This document shows positions 11,747 to 19,086 of a stretch of DNA of 64,000 bases, piece after piece (positions within the stretch are counted from its first letter, which is position 1; every line of letters begins with the position of its first letter). The stretch comes from Geodermatophilus sabuli (GTDB lineage: Bacteria; Actinomycetota; Actinomycetes; Mycobacteriales; Geodermatophilaceae): the NCBI RefSeq assembly GCF_900215145.1, contig NZ_OBDO01000009.1, forward strand, positions 186,001 to 250,000, written 5' to 3'. The translations under genes and the position numbers were made by a program. The notes beneath the pieces were generated by a model. It saw nothing but the letters and a program-made list of their open reading frames with translations. It was not told where the DNA came from and searched no databases.

Positions 11747-11956
11747 ATGGCCGAGTCCTCCACCGGGGACGACCTGACCCTCCCTCCCGTCCCGCTGGCC
11801 ACCGGCGCGGTGGTCCGCCTGGGCGGTGCCGACCGCCGCGTGACGCTGGTCGAGCTCGTCGTCTCGACCGAGGACGGCGGCGAGCTGCGCATCCCGCTCG
11901 AGCACCACCACGGCGGCTGGTGGCCCCCCGCCGACCGCACCCCCGCCGGTCCCTGA
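11747..11956 (+). CDS. Small hypothetical protein
   Basis: 69 residues, not recognised. A GGGGAGGAG ribosome site precedes the ATG. Third-codon positions are strongly G/C, and the sequence (VVRLGGADRRVTLVELVVST, GELRIPLEHHHGGWWP) predicts a small beta-strand domain with a His/Trp-rich end. It stands alone between the gltA terminator and the leader of the cell-wall hydrolase gene. It could be a genuine small gene of unknown function. Confidence 0.5.
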   Translation: MAESSTGDDLTLPPVPLATGAVVRLGGADRRVTLVELVVSTEDGGELRIPLEHHHGGWWPPADRTPAGP

Positions 11957-11988
11957 CCCGTACGCCCGATCGGGTGCCACCCGCGTTC

Positions 11989-12123
11989 CACCCTCCCCCG
12001 GAGGGGTGACCCCGATCCCCGAGTCCCTCCGGGGGACCGCCCCGCCCGTCGATACGACGGCCGAGAGCTCCGCTGCACACCGCGGAGCCGGCCACGTACG
12101 ACGAGACCGCCGGGGGATCCGCA
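11989..12123 (+). other. Possible structured leader of the cell-wall enzyme gene
   Basis: Three short inverted repeats lie in a row before the GTG start at 12124: 11989-12008, 12023-12037 and a perfect 7-bp stem GCTCCGC/GCGGAGC (12067-12073 with 12082-12088). Actinobacterial NlpC/P60 genes are known targets of the c-di-AMP (ydaO) riboswitch, which makes the position suggestive. I cannot match its consensus by eye, so this is only a structured-leader call. Confidence 0.3.
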
Positions 12124-14244
12124 GTGCCCGCACCACGCACGGGAGGACCCCGGGGCGGCTCTGCGCCGGCCGACCGCCAGGCCGCGCTGATCGCGGCCGC
12201 ACGGCAGGCCGCCGCCCGCCGGGCCGCCGGGCCTGCCGTCCGCGCCACGACGCCGCGCACCCCGGCCGGCCGGGCCAGCACTCCCCGCACTCCCGCCCGC
12301 GCGGCGACCCCGCGCGCGGCCTCCACCCGTTCCCCGGGCACCACCGCATCGGCGGCCGCGGCCCGCCCCCGGCTGACCCCCGAGCAGGCCCAGGCGCTGC
12401 GGGCCGCCCTCGCCGCCCGCGCCGCCGGGTCGGCCACCGCGGGTCGGGGCACCCGCACCGGGACGGCTCCCCGGCGTCCGACGGCCGGCACGAGCCGCTC
12501 CCGCACCGCCCAGCGGTCCCGGCGCCGGACCAAGCGCTCGCGGACGGCCCGGCCCGGCGTCCCCCCGGTCGGCCGCCGCCGCTGGCAGGTGCGGCTCACC
12601 CTGGCCGCCCTCGGCCTCGTCCTGCCGGTGCTCGCCGGCCTGCTGGCGCCGGGCACGCAGGCCACCGGGACCGCCGCCGAGCCCACCGACAGCACCAGCC
12701 TGGCGCTCGCTGCCCAGGGCACGATGCTCGACGGTGCCGTCCGGTACCGCGCGCTGCAGGCCGACCTCGCCGCGCGGCGGGCCGAGTTCCAGCAGGCGCA
12801 GGACGCCGAGCGCGTCGCCCGTGACCGGCTGGCCACCTCGCGGGCCGCCGTCGGGACGCACGCCGCGGCGCTGTACCGGAGCTCCCCGGAGTCGCGGTAC
12901 CCCCTCCTGTCGCTCAGCGTGCAGCGGCCGGCCGCCACCCCGGACGTCCTGCACAGCGAGGCGCTGGCCGAGCAGGCCGGACGCGACCTCGAGCGGACCG
13001 TCGTCCGGGCCGACCGCGCCCAGGCGGACCTGGCGCTCGCCACTCGGCGGACGGCCACCGCGCAGGCGGCCGTGGCGGCCGTGGAACGGCAGGCCGCCGC
13101 CGTCCTCGAGGGCGTGCGGGAGCACGCCGACGGGCTCCGGACCGACGTCACCGCGCAGCTGGCGGCACTCGGCACCGGCCCGTCCGCGGGTCCGCAGCAG
13201 ACCACCAACCAGCAGGCGCTGCGCCGCTGGCAGGACTACCTGGGCGGGCTCACGGTCGCCGGCATCACGCCGCCGCCCGCGGCCGCCCTGGCCGACCCGG
13301 CGGCGCTCCCGCCGGGGCTCTCCCCCGCCCTCGACGGGGCCGGCCAGCCGGTGCCGGGCGTGGCGTGGGCCGTCGTCGGCAGCCAGCCGGTGACCGTGCT
13401 GCCGGCCGAGACGGTGGCCGCGGTCAGCAGCGCACTGGCGCAGGTCGGCAAGCCGTACGTCCCCGGTGGCGCCGGTCCCGACGTCTACGACTGCGGCGGG
13501 CTGGCCGCCGGCGCCTGGCTGCTGGCCGGGTACGCGCTGCCCACCGGCTCGAGCGACCAGTGGGCCGGAGGCGCCGCGGTCCCCCTGGCGCAGCTCCAGG
13601 TCGGGGACCTCGTCTTCGCCGACGGCGGGGCCGACGTCGGCGTCTACCTCGGTGAGGGCCAGGTCGTCGCCGCCTCGGCCGCCACCTACCAGGTGGGCGT
13701 GCGCGCGCTGCCCGACGGCGCTGCGGCGGTGCGGGTGACCCTGCCCGCACCGGCCCAGACCAACCCGGCGCTCCCCGCCGGCACCGCGGGCCGGGGCGCG
13801 TGCGGTGCCCCGCCGGCGCCGGTGGGCCCGGTCAGCCCCGCGTGGGGCGGCTGGTCGAACGGGCGGATCCCCTCCGGGACGCTGTGCTCCATCGCCCGCG
13901 GGCACGCCCTGCGGTGCGACGCCGCCGCCGGTTACACGGCGCTGGCCACCGCCTTCGAGACGGCCTTCGGCCGCCCGTTGTGCATCACCGACTCCTACCG
14001 GCCCCACGCCACCCAGGTGACGGCGTTCCGGGCCAAGCCGGCACTCGCCGCCGTGCCCGGGACGTCGAACCACGGCTGGGCCCTGGCGGTGGACCTCTGC
14101 GGCGGCATCAACGTGGCCGGGACCGCGCAGAACGCCTGGATGGCCGAGAACGCGGGCCGCTTCGGGTTCGTCCAGCCGGACTGGGCCCGCCCCGGCGGCG
14201 AGAAGCCGGAGCCCTGGCACTGGGAGTTCGGTCTGCTCAGCTGA
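12124..14244 (+). CDS. NlpC/P60-like plus VanY-type peptidase, membrane anchored
   Basis: 706 residues. A basic Ala/Arg-rich tail (1-150, cytoplasmic) leads to one membrane segment (about 158-178), a coiled-coil stretch (about 190-345), an NlpC/P60-like domain with YDCGGLAAGAW (Cys457), and a C-terminal D-alanyl-D-alanine carboxypeptidase domain. The last has the zinc motifs SYRPHATQV, SNHGWALAVDLCGG and WHWEF. It should act on peptidoglycan outside the membrane. The NlpC/P60 half has Asp504 (DVGVYLGEG) where active enzymes have the first catalytic His (HVGIYLG), so that half may bind rather than cut. GTG start. An inverted copy of the dispersed hairpin repeat (copy D) follows. Confidence 0.85.
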   Translation: MPAPRTGGPRGGSAPADRQAALIAAARQAAARRAAGPAVRATTPRTPAGRASTPRTPARAATPRAASTRSPGTTASAAAARPRLTPEQAQALRAALAARAAGSATAGRGTRTGTAPRRPTAGTSRSRTAQRSRRRTKRSRTARPGVPPVGRRRWQVRLTLAALGLVLPVLAGLLAPGTQATGTAAEPTDSTSLALAAQGTMLDGAVRYRALQADLAARRAEFQQAQDAERVARDRLATSRAAVGTHAAALYRSSPESRYPLLSLSVQRPAATPDVLHSEALAEQAGRDLERTVVRADRAQADLALATRRTATAQAAVAAVERQAAAVLEGVREHADGLRTDVTAQLAALGTGPSAGPQQTTNQQALRRWQDYLGGLTVAGITPPPAAALADPAALPPGLSPALDGAGQPVPGVAWAVVGSQPVTVLPAETVAAVSSALAQVGKPYVPGGAGPDVYDCGGLAAGAWLLAGYALPTGSSDQWAGGAAVPLAQLQVGDLVFADGGADVGVYLGEGQVVAASAATYQVGVRALPDGAAAVRVTLPAPAQTNPALPAGTAGRGACGAPPAPVGPVSPAWGGWSNGRIPSGTLCSIARGHALRCDAAAGYTALATAFETAFGRPLCITDSYRPHATQVTAFRAKPALAAVPGTSNHGWALAVDLCGGINVAGTAQNAWMAENAGRFGFVQPDWARPGGEKPEPWHWEFGLLS

Positions 14245-14286
14245 GCGGCAGCCGCTGTACAGAGTCCGGGCGAGCGGCCCTGGTGC

Positions 14287-14334
14287 AAGGCCCCACCCGC
14301 GAGCCTGCGAGTGGTGGGGGGCAGCGGGGTCCTT
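14287..14334. repeat. Dispersed hairpin repeat, copy D (inverted), between converging genes
   Basis: On the minus strand it reads AAGGACCCC, spacer, CCAC, loop TCGCAGGCTC, GCGG, then GGGGCCTT. The plus-strand core is 14297-14314 and the arms are 14287-14294 with 14326-14334. It fills the gap between two converging stop codons (14244 and 14337), so here the repeat probably serves as the terminator. Confidence 0.65.
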
Positions 14335-14336
14335 GT

Positions 14337-15095
14337 TCAGATCCAGCGCAGTCGGGCGAGGTGCTGCCACGGCAGGCGCACGCAGGCTTCACCGGTCTCA
14401 CCGGCGAGGCGGGCGGCGACACCCGCTCCGGCACACGCCAGCGCCGAGCTCGGGGTCACGACCACGTGCGGGTCGCTCACCGCCAGGCCCGCCGCGGCGA
14501 TCCGGTCGAGCAGCCGATCCGGCCGCACCAGCACCGCCGAGGCCAGCAGCGGCACCTGGGGGTGTGACCACAGGGCCACCGGGCCCTCGACGCGGAGTTC
14601 CCCGGGGACGTCCGCGGACCGGGCGGCGGCCGCCTCGCGGACCCGGCGCAGCTGTTCCCGGCCGAGGTCGGCTGACGGCGTCCAGGGCAGGGCGGTCCGC
14701 CCCCGGCGGACGACGACGCGCCAGCCGATCGCGGTCCGGGTCCGATCGGTCCAGTCGAGGACGGCGACGCCGGTCTCCGCCGCGGTCGCGTCCGGTACCG
14801 GGCGGGCCTGCACCCAGGCCACGAGGGCGGCGCCCACCGCGTCCGGGCCGGGCGCGACACGGGCGTCGGTCATGTCCTCGGCGAGGTCCTGGAGCGGCAC
14901 CCGTTGCCGCCGCTCCCCCTCCTCGACGACGAGGACCGGACCGTCGATCCGGTCCTCGACGACGGCGATCCGCAGCCGCGGGGTCGTCAGCCGGGGCAGC
15001 ACCCCGGACACGGCGTCGCGCAGGTCGGCCACGGTGACCGGTGCGGGGCGCAGCCGCTGCAGCAGGCCGGGGCCACCGCCCGGTCGGGCGTTCAC
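14337..15095 (-). CDS. Hypothetical protein of the sigma-like island (gene 4)
   Basis: 252 residues, not recognised. No membrane segment or signal. It mixes beta strands with recurrent Arg/Val patches (LRIAVVEDRIDGPVLVVEEG, GWRVVVRRGRTALPW) and ends in a helical ACAGAGVAARLAGETG region. Its GTG overlaps the stop of the preceding gene (GTGA), so the two are translationally coupled. Conserved position downstream of a sigma-like gene suggests a regulatory or partner role (inference only). Confidence 0.6.
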   Translation of the reverse strand: MNARPGGGPGLLQRLRPAPVTVADLRDAVSGVLPRLTTPRLRIAVVEDRIDGPVLVVEEGERRQRVPLQDLAEDMTDARVAPGPDAVGAALVAWVQARPVPDATAAETGVAVLDWTDRTRTAIGWRVVVRRGRTALPWTPSADLGREQLRRVREAAAARSADVPGELRVEGPVALWSHPQVPLLASAVLVRPDRLLDRIAAAGLAVSDPHVVVTPSSALACAGAGVAARLAGETGEACVRLPWQHLARLRWI

Positions 15096-15436
15096 GCGCG
15101 TCCCCGGCCGAGCGCGGTGCGCACCGGTGCCGGCAGGGCGGGCAGGTCCAGGACGCTGGCCAGCTCCCGCGCGGACAGCCGGACCGGCAGCACGTCGGCA
15201 CCCCAGCCCGTCACCCGCCGCACCCGGGCGGCCGGGGCCGGCCACACCGCGTCGCGGGCAGCTGCGACGTGCAGTTCGGTCAGGACGTCGGCCAGGTGCA
15301 CGGCGGCCACCGGGTGCACGCTGGAGTCGGCCAGTGCACCGCGGACGACGGTCGCCAGCTGCTCGCGGTCGACGGCGGCCAGCCAGTGCGGCAGCAGGAC
15401 GTCGGGGGTCGGCTCGTCCGCCGCGAGGGCGCTCAC
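15092..15436 (-). CDS. Hypothetical small protein of the sigma-like island (gene 3)
   Basis: 114 residues, largely helical (LLPHWLAAVDREQLATVVRG, VAAVHLADVLTELHVAAARD). Not recognised. The GTG start at 15436 is the best available and is not backed by a clear ribosome site. It overlaps the next gene by 4 bp. A 128-bp gap separates it from the sigma-like gene upstream. Together with the 252-residue neighbour it may form a two-subunit complex (inference). Confidence 0.5.
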   Translation of the reverse strand: MSALAADEPTPDVLLPHWLAAVDREQLATVVRGALADSSVHPVAAVHLADVLTELHVAAARDAVWPAPAARVRRVTGWGADVLPVRLSARELASVLDLPALPAPVRTALGRGRA

Positions 15437-15564
15437 CGGGCGCCCTGCCCCGGCACGGGCCCGCTGGTGCGGCGGGGTCCCGTGCGTTCCATCACGATGG
15501 AGATATCGGCAGGCCGAGGCGGTATTCGACCCGGAGAACGGCCCATTTCCGCAGACGGAACAGA

Positions 15565-16674
15565 TCAGTCCGCGAGCTCGACCAGACGTTGCTTGAGGCT
15601 GCGCTCCACCCGGTCGGCGTGCACGTTCATGTTGCGCACCGAGGTGCCCAGGTCCGCCGACAACTGCGTCTTGGTCCGCCCGCCCCAGGTGGTGAGGTAC
15701 CAGGTCGCCCAGCCCAGCACGTTGGGCTGCCCGGCCCTCTGGTCCGCCCGCGCGGCCGGGTCGGGGGCGCAGGCGGCGGTCAGCGCGTGCGACAGCAGCG
15801 TCTGCTCCGCCTCCCCCATGATCTCGTCCGGCGCCTCGTGCGTGTCCGGGAGCATGATCTCGGCGCCCTCGGGTCCGCCGTCCAGGGACTGCAGGTTGCG
15901 CAGGCCGTTGAGCGTCGCCACCGTCTGCGAGTTGCGCCGCAGCGTCGCCACGCTCTGCCCCATGTAGGCGGCCAGTTCCTTCTCGCTCGGCTTGCGCTGG
16001 TGCTCGGCGAGGAAGGCCGCGATCGCCTTCTGCTGCTTGTTCTCCGTGTCGGCGGCGGTACGCCCGTGGGCGTTGCGCCCCAGGTCGTGCACCCACTTGG
16101 ACAGCTGCGTGGCGAGGAACGCGCCGAACGGCACACCCTTGGTCTCGTCGTACTGCCCGACCGCCTTGAGGATCCACTCGCTCACCTGCTGGGTGAGGTC
16201 GTCCGGGTCCGGCAGGTGCAGCCGCAGCGTGCTCATGTTCCGCTGCAGCCGCTTCAGGCTCACCGGCAGGTAGTGGCGGCACAGCGCATCGAGGTAGGCC
16301 GGCGGCAGGTCCCGGGGCGCCCGGCGGCGCACGCCGGCCTCCGCGCGCAGGCCCACCGTGCCGATCCCGCGCCCGGCGCACCACGCCCGCACCCAGTCGG
16401 CGAGCACCGGCCCCGACCCGCACGCGCCGTCCACCCGGTACAGGCCGTCGCCCTGGTCGTAGGTGACCGTGACGCCGTCGGGCAGCTCCCGGCGGAACTC
16501 GTCGAGCGGGAGCTCCCGGTCGACGCGGAAGTGCACCCGGTCGCGGGGCGTGATGGGGGCGAGGGTCCACCCCTCGGCCTCGGGGATGCCGCCGAAGACC
16601 AGGGGTCCCCGGCCGCGCGCGGCGGCGGACCGGTCGGCGGAGACGGCGGGAGAGGTGGGGATGCGGTCGGACAC
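15565..16674 (-). CDS. Sigma-70-like DNA-binding protein
   Basis: 369 residues. After a ~150-residue N-terminal part of unknown type come segments resembling sigma-70 regions. Region 2 is DLTQQVSEWILKAVGQYDET followed by KGVPFGAFLATQLSKWVHDL. A region-3-like helix pair is RKPSEKELAAYMGQSVATLR. A C-terminal region-4-like helix-turn-helix is TKTQLSADLGTSVRNMNVHA. The region-2 match (aromatic and basic residues before 'FGAFLATQL') is fair, and the others are weaker. It may be an alternative sigma factor or a sigma-derived regulator. An AGGAG ribosome site precedes GTG 16674. It belongs to a leftward four-gene group beside csrA. Confidence 0.6.
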   Translation of the reverse strand: MSDRIPTSPAVSADRSAAARGRGPLVFGGIPEAEGWTLAPITPRDRVHFRVDRELPLDEFRRELPDGVTVTYDQGDGLYRVDGACGSGPVLADWVRAWCAGRGIGTVGLRAEAGVRRRAPRDLPPAYLDALCRHYLPVSLKRLQRNMSTLRLHLPDPDDLTQQVSEWILKAVGQYDETKGVPFGAFLATQLSKWVHDLGRNAHGRTAADTENKQQKAIAAFLAEHQRKPSEKELAAYMGQSVATLRRNSQTVATLNGLRNLQSLDGGPEGAEIMLPDTHEAPDEIMGEAEQTLLSHALTAACAPDPAARADQRAGQPNVLGWATWYLTTWGGRTKTQLSADLGTSVRNMNVHADRVERSLKQRLVELAD

Positions 16675-16744
16675 GGAGAGCTCCTGGCGACTGTGTGGGG
16701 AAGACGAGGCCGCGTCGGGCACCAGGACGGCGCCGGGGAGGAGG

Positions 16745-17191
16745 TCAGCCGGCGAACTGCTCGGCCGGCAGGGGCTGGCGCGGCGCGGGGACGGCGACCT
16801 CGGCAGCCGACTCCAGGCGGGCCACCAGGTCGACCGCGGCGGCACGCTCGGCCCCGCTCGGCTCGACCGTGTAGACCGGCATGTGGTCGTACAGCGTCGT
16901 GAACACCGCGCTGACGAAGGCGTACGCGGCCTGCGCCTCGGGCGAGAACCGCGCGACGGCCGCCCGCGGGCCGAGCTCGACCCCGACGGTGACGCGGACG
17001 ACGCGGTCGTCCTTGCTCAGCCCCGTGAGGTCGAAGGAGACGTCGGGGTGCTCCCCGGCCAGCTCGGCCAGCGCGGCGAGGCAGCGCCGGGTCGACCCGC
17101 GGCGCGGCCGCAACTGGACGTGCACGACCACGGTGTCGGACTCCGCGTCGAACGCTGCGGTACCGGACTCAGTGACTGCGCTCTGTTGCAT
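16745..17191 (-). CDS. Hypothetical protein of the sigma-like island (gene 1)
   Basis: 148 residues, not recognised. The N-terminal half alternates strands and charged helices (DTVVVHVQLRPRRGSTRRC, DRVVRVTVGVELGPRAAVA), suggesting a small alpha/beta domain. The rest is helical (AYAFVSAVFTTLYDHMPVYT). There is no signal peptide. First gene of the leftward island. The promoter probably lies in 17192-17324, but I see no convincing boxes there. Confidence 0.55.
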   Translation of the reverse strand: MQQSAVTESGTAAFDAESDTVVVHVQLRPRRGSTRRCLAALAELAGEHPDVSFDLTGLSKDDRVVRVTVGVELGPRAAVARFSPEAQAAYAFVSAVFTTLYDHMPVYTVEPSGAERAAAVDLVARLESAAEVAVPAPRQPLPAEQFAG

Positions 17192-17324
17192 GGTGATCGC
17201 CCCCTGTGACGTGCTTGGGGCAACTCTCGCGCATGCACGGTGCGGAAACAGCACAACACTCGCTGTGCAGATCGCAGTAGTCGGGCAGTCACTTCGGCAG
17301 TTCTTGCCCGTGTCGATAGCGGAA

Positions 17325-17353
17325 CCTGCTGACCCGCTGAGGTGGTCAGCAGG
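17325..17353 (-). terminator. Terminator after csrA
   Basis: A perfect 10-bp stem, CCTGCTGACC (17325-17334) against GGTCAGCAGG (17344-17353), lies 40 bp beyond the csrA stop. It marks the end of the leftward flgN-csrA unit and the border with the four-gene island. Confidence 0.7.
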
Positions 17354-17392
17354 ATCCGCCAACAGCAGGGGGTGCTCCCCCGGCCAGTTCTG

Positions 17393-17695
17393 TCAGCCCG
17401 CGGTGTCCTTCGTGACCTGTTCGTGACCTGCCGGCTCTGGCTCGGGAGCGGCCTCCGGTCCGCCCGCCGCCGCGGGGACGAACGCTGCCAGGGCGCTGAG
17501 GGTGTCCGCGGTGACCTGCGCCGCCAGCAGGTTGGCCTCGGCGATCTGCCGGTACACCTCCTCGCGGTGGATGGTCACCTCTCGCGGGGCCTTGAAGCCG
17601 AGGCGGACGGTGCCGCCGCGGACCTCGACGACGTGCACCTCGATGTCGTCGCCGATGCGGATGGTCTCGCCGACGCTGCGGGTGAGAGTGAGCAT
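17393..17695 (-). CDS. csrA: Carbon storage regulator, translational repressor CsrA
   Basis: RNA-binding dimer that recognises A(N)GGA motifs near ribosome sites. The core is canonical: MLTLTRSVGETIRIGDD and REVTIHREEVYRQIAEAN, with the RNA-contacting Leu4, Arg6 and Arg44 present. It is 100 residues long because of a ~40-residue Ala/Pro/Glu-rich tail. An ideal GGAGGGG site precedes the ATG. It follows fliW, its protein antagonist. In Bacillus, CsrA blocks flagellin translation until FliW titrates it. The same logic is likely here, since fliC's leader holds several GGA motifs. Confidence 0.95.
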   Translation of the reverse strand: MLTLTRSVGETIRIGDDIEVHVVEVRGGTVRLGFKAPREVTIHREEVYRQIAEANLLAAQVTADTLSALAAFVPAAAGGPEAAPEPEPAGHEQVTKDTAG

Positions 17696-17799
17696 GGGTA
17701 CCCCTCCATGGGTTGTGTGGGAGCCGTCCGTGGCGGTGGTGCTGGCGGGATCCGCCGGGCGCCGTGTGCGCCCGGGGGCGCGGATCGCGCCCCGTGCAG

Positions 17800-18204
17800 T
17801 TATCGGCGCAGGGGACGCCGGATGGGATGGGTGCTGTCCGGCAGGACCACCTGGGTGGCCCGCCAGTTCTCCGGGTTGACCACGATCGGCGCCCGCAGGT
17901 TCGCGGTGGCCGCCGCTGGCCCCTCCGGCGGCACCGTCACCAGGCAGTACAGGCGGGCCTCCGTCGACCCGGTGAGCGCCAGGTCGGCCCGCACCGACGG
18001 GGGCAGCACGGGCGCGTACCCCGGGAAGTACATGCCCGGGTCGACGGCGAGGAACCGCGGCCCCTCCGGCGCCATGGACTGCAGCCAGAAGAGCCGGCCG
18101 TCGCCGTCGGCCGTGACGAGCACGTAGTCGCGGTGCCCGGGGAAACCGGGCAGGGCCTCGGTGAGCGACAGCAGGGGCAGCGTCGCGACGGCCGACAGCG
18201 TCAT
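17800..18204 (-). CDS. fliW: Flagellar assembly factor FliW
   Basis: 134-residue beta-barrel protein that binds flagellin and CsrA in exclusive fashion. Matches the family by GFPGHRDYVLVTAD, FLAVDPGMYFPGYAP, LYCLVTVPPEG and TANLRAPIVVNPENWRATQV. Its ATG overlaps the flgL stop (ATGA). 104 bp separate it from csrA. The final codons and stop spell GCCGATAA on the coding strand, a perfect sigma-28 -10 hexamer-like box, discussed under findings. Confidence 0.93.
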   Translation of the reverse strand: MTLSAVATLPLLSLTEALPGFPGHRDYVLVTADGDGRLFWLQSMAPEGPRFLAVDPGMYFPGYAPVLPPSVRADLALTGSTEARLYCLVTVPPEGPAAATANLRAPIVVNPENWRATQVVLPDSTHPIRRPLRR

Positions 18205-19082
18205 CGCAGGAAGTCCACGAGCGTCGGCTGCAGGGCCTTGGCGGTTGCGGAGAGGGCGGCCTCGTAACCGACCTTCTGCATCTCGAGCTCCATGATCGTC
18301 TTCGGCAGGTCGATGCCCTCGACGGCGGAGAGCTGGGTCGTCAGGTCGAGGCCGCGGTCGGCATTGACCTGCTCCGCCTTCTCGATGCGCAGCGCGCGGG
18401 CCCCGACGCCGGCCATGGCGGTCAGCATCTGCTCCGTCACCGCGTCGAGCTCGGTCAGGTGGCCGGCCAGCCGGGCCGGGTCCGCGGTGATGTCCCGGCC
18501 GATGCGCTCGATGACCGCGAACAGGTTCTCGTCGTCGGCGCCGAACACCTCAGGTCCCGTGACGTCGATCCGTACGACCTCGGTGTCGGAGATCCGGCGC
18601 TTCACCTGGTTGCTGGCATCGCCGATGAACTCCCCCGCGTCGTTGTAGGCCTTGCCGCCGTTCGTGACCCCGCCGAACAGCGGACGCCCCTGGATGGTCT
18701 GGTTCGCCACGGCGAGCAGTCCCTCCCGCAGCGTCTTGACCTCGGCGGCGAGCGCCTCCTTGCTGGCTGCCGACAGCGCGCCGGTGTTCTGCGCCTGCAC
18801 GGTGAGGTCGCGGATGCGGCGGGTCATGTCCGTCATGCTGGTGAGGGCCGTGTCGGTCGCCTCGACCCAGCTCCTGCCGTCGGACAGGTTGCGGGCCTGC
18901 TGCGCGACGGCGGCCTGGTCGCCACGGGTCTGCATCGCCCGGTTGGCACCCGTCGGCGAGTCCGAGGGGGCGCTGATGGCCCGGCCGGAGGTGAGCTGCT
19001 GCTGGAGGTGCCCGACCGCGTCGAGGTTGCGGTTGAGGCCCTGGAGGCTGGTGAGCGCGACCGCGCGCTGGGTGATGCGCAT
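18201..19082 (-). CDS. flgL: Flagellar hook-filament junction protein FlgL
   Basis: Second hook-associated protein, which joins the hook to the flagellin filament. 293 residues with flagellin-like ends. The N-terminus is MRITQRAVALTSLQGLNRNL, then LQQQLTSGRAISAPSDSPTG. The C-terminus is LTTQLSAVEGIDLPKTIMEL followed by EMQKVGYEAALSATAKALQP. The middle contains RPLFGGVTNGGKAYNDAGEF. It sits 4 bp after flgK and overlaps fliW by 4 bp. Confidence 0.94.
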   Translation of the reverse strand: MRITQRAVALTSLQGLNRNLDAVGHLQQQLTSGRAISAPSDSPTGANRAMQTRGDQAAVAQQARNLSDGRSWVEATDTALTSMTDMTRRIRDLTVQAQNTGALSAASKEALAAEVKTLREGLLAVANQTIQGRPLFGGVTNGGKAYNDAGEFIGDASNQVKRRISDTEVVRIDVTGPEVFGADDENLFAVIERIGRDITADPARLAGHLTELDAVTEQMLTAMAGVGARALRIEKAEQVNADRGLDLTTQLSAVEGIDLPKTIMELEMQKVGYEAALSATAKALQPTLVDFLR

Positions 19083-19086
19083 CAGG

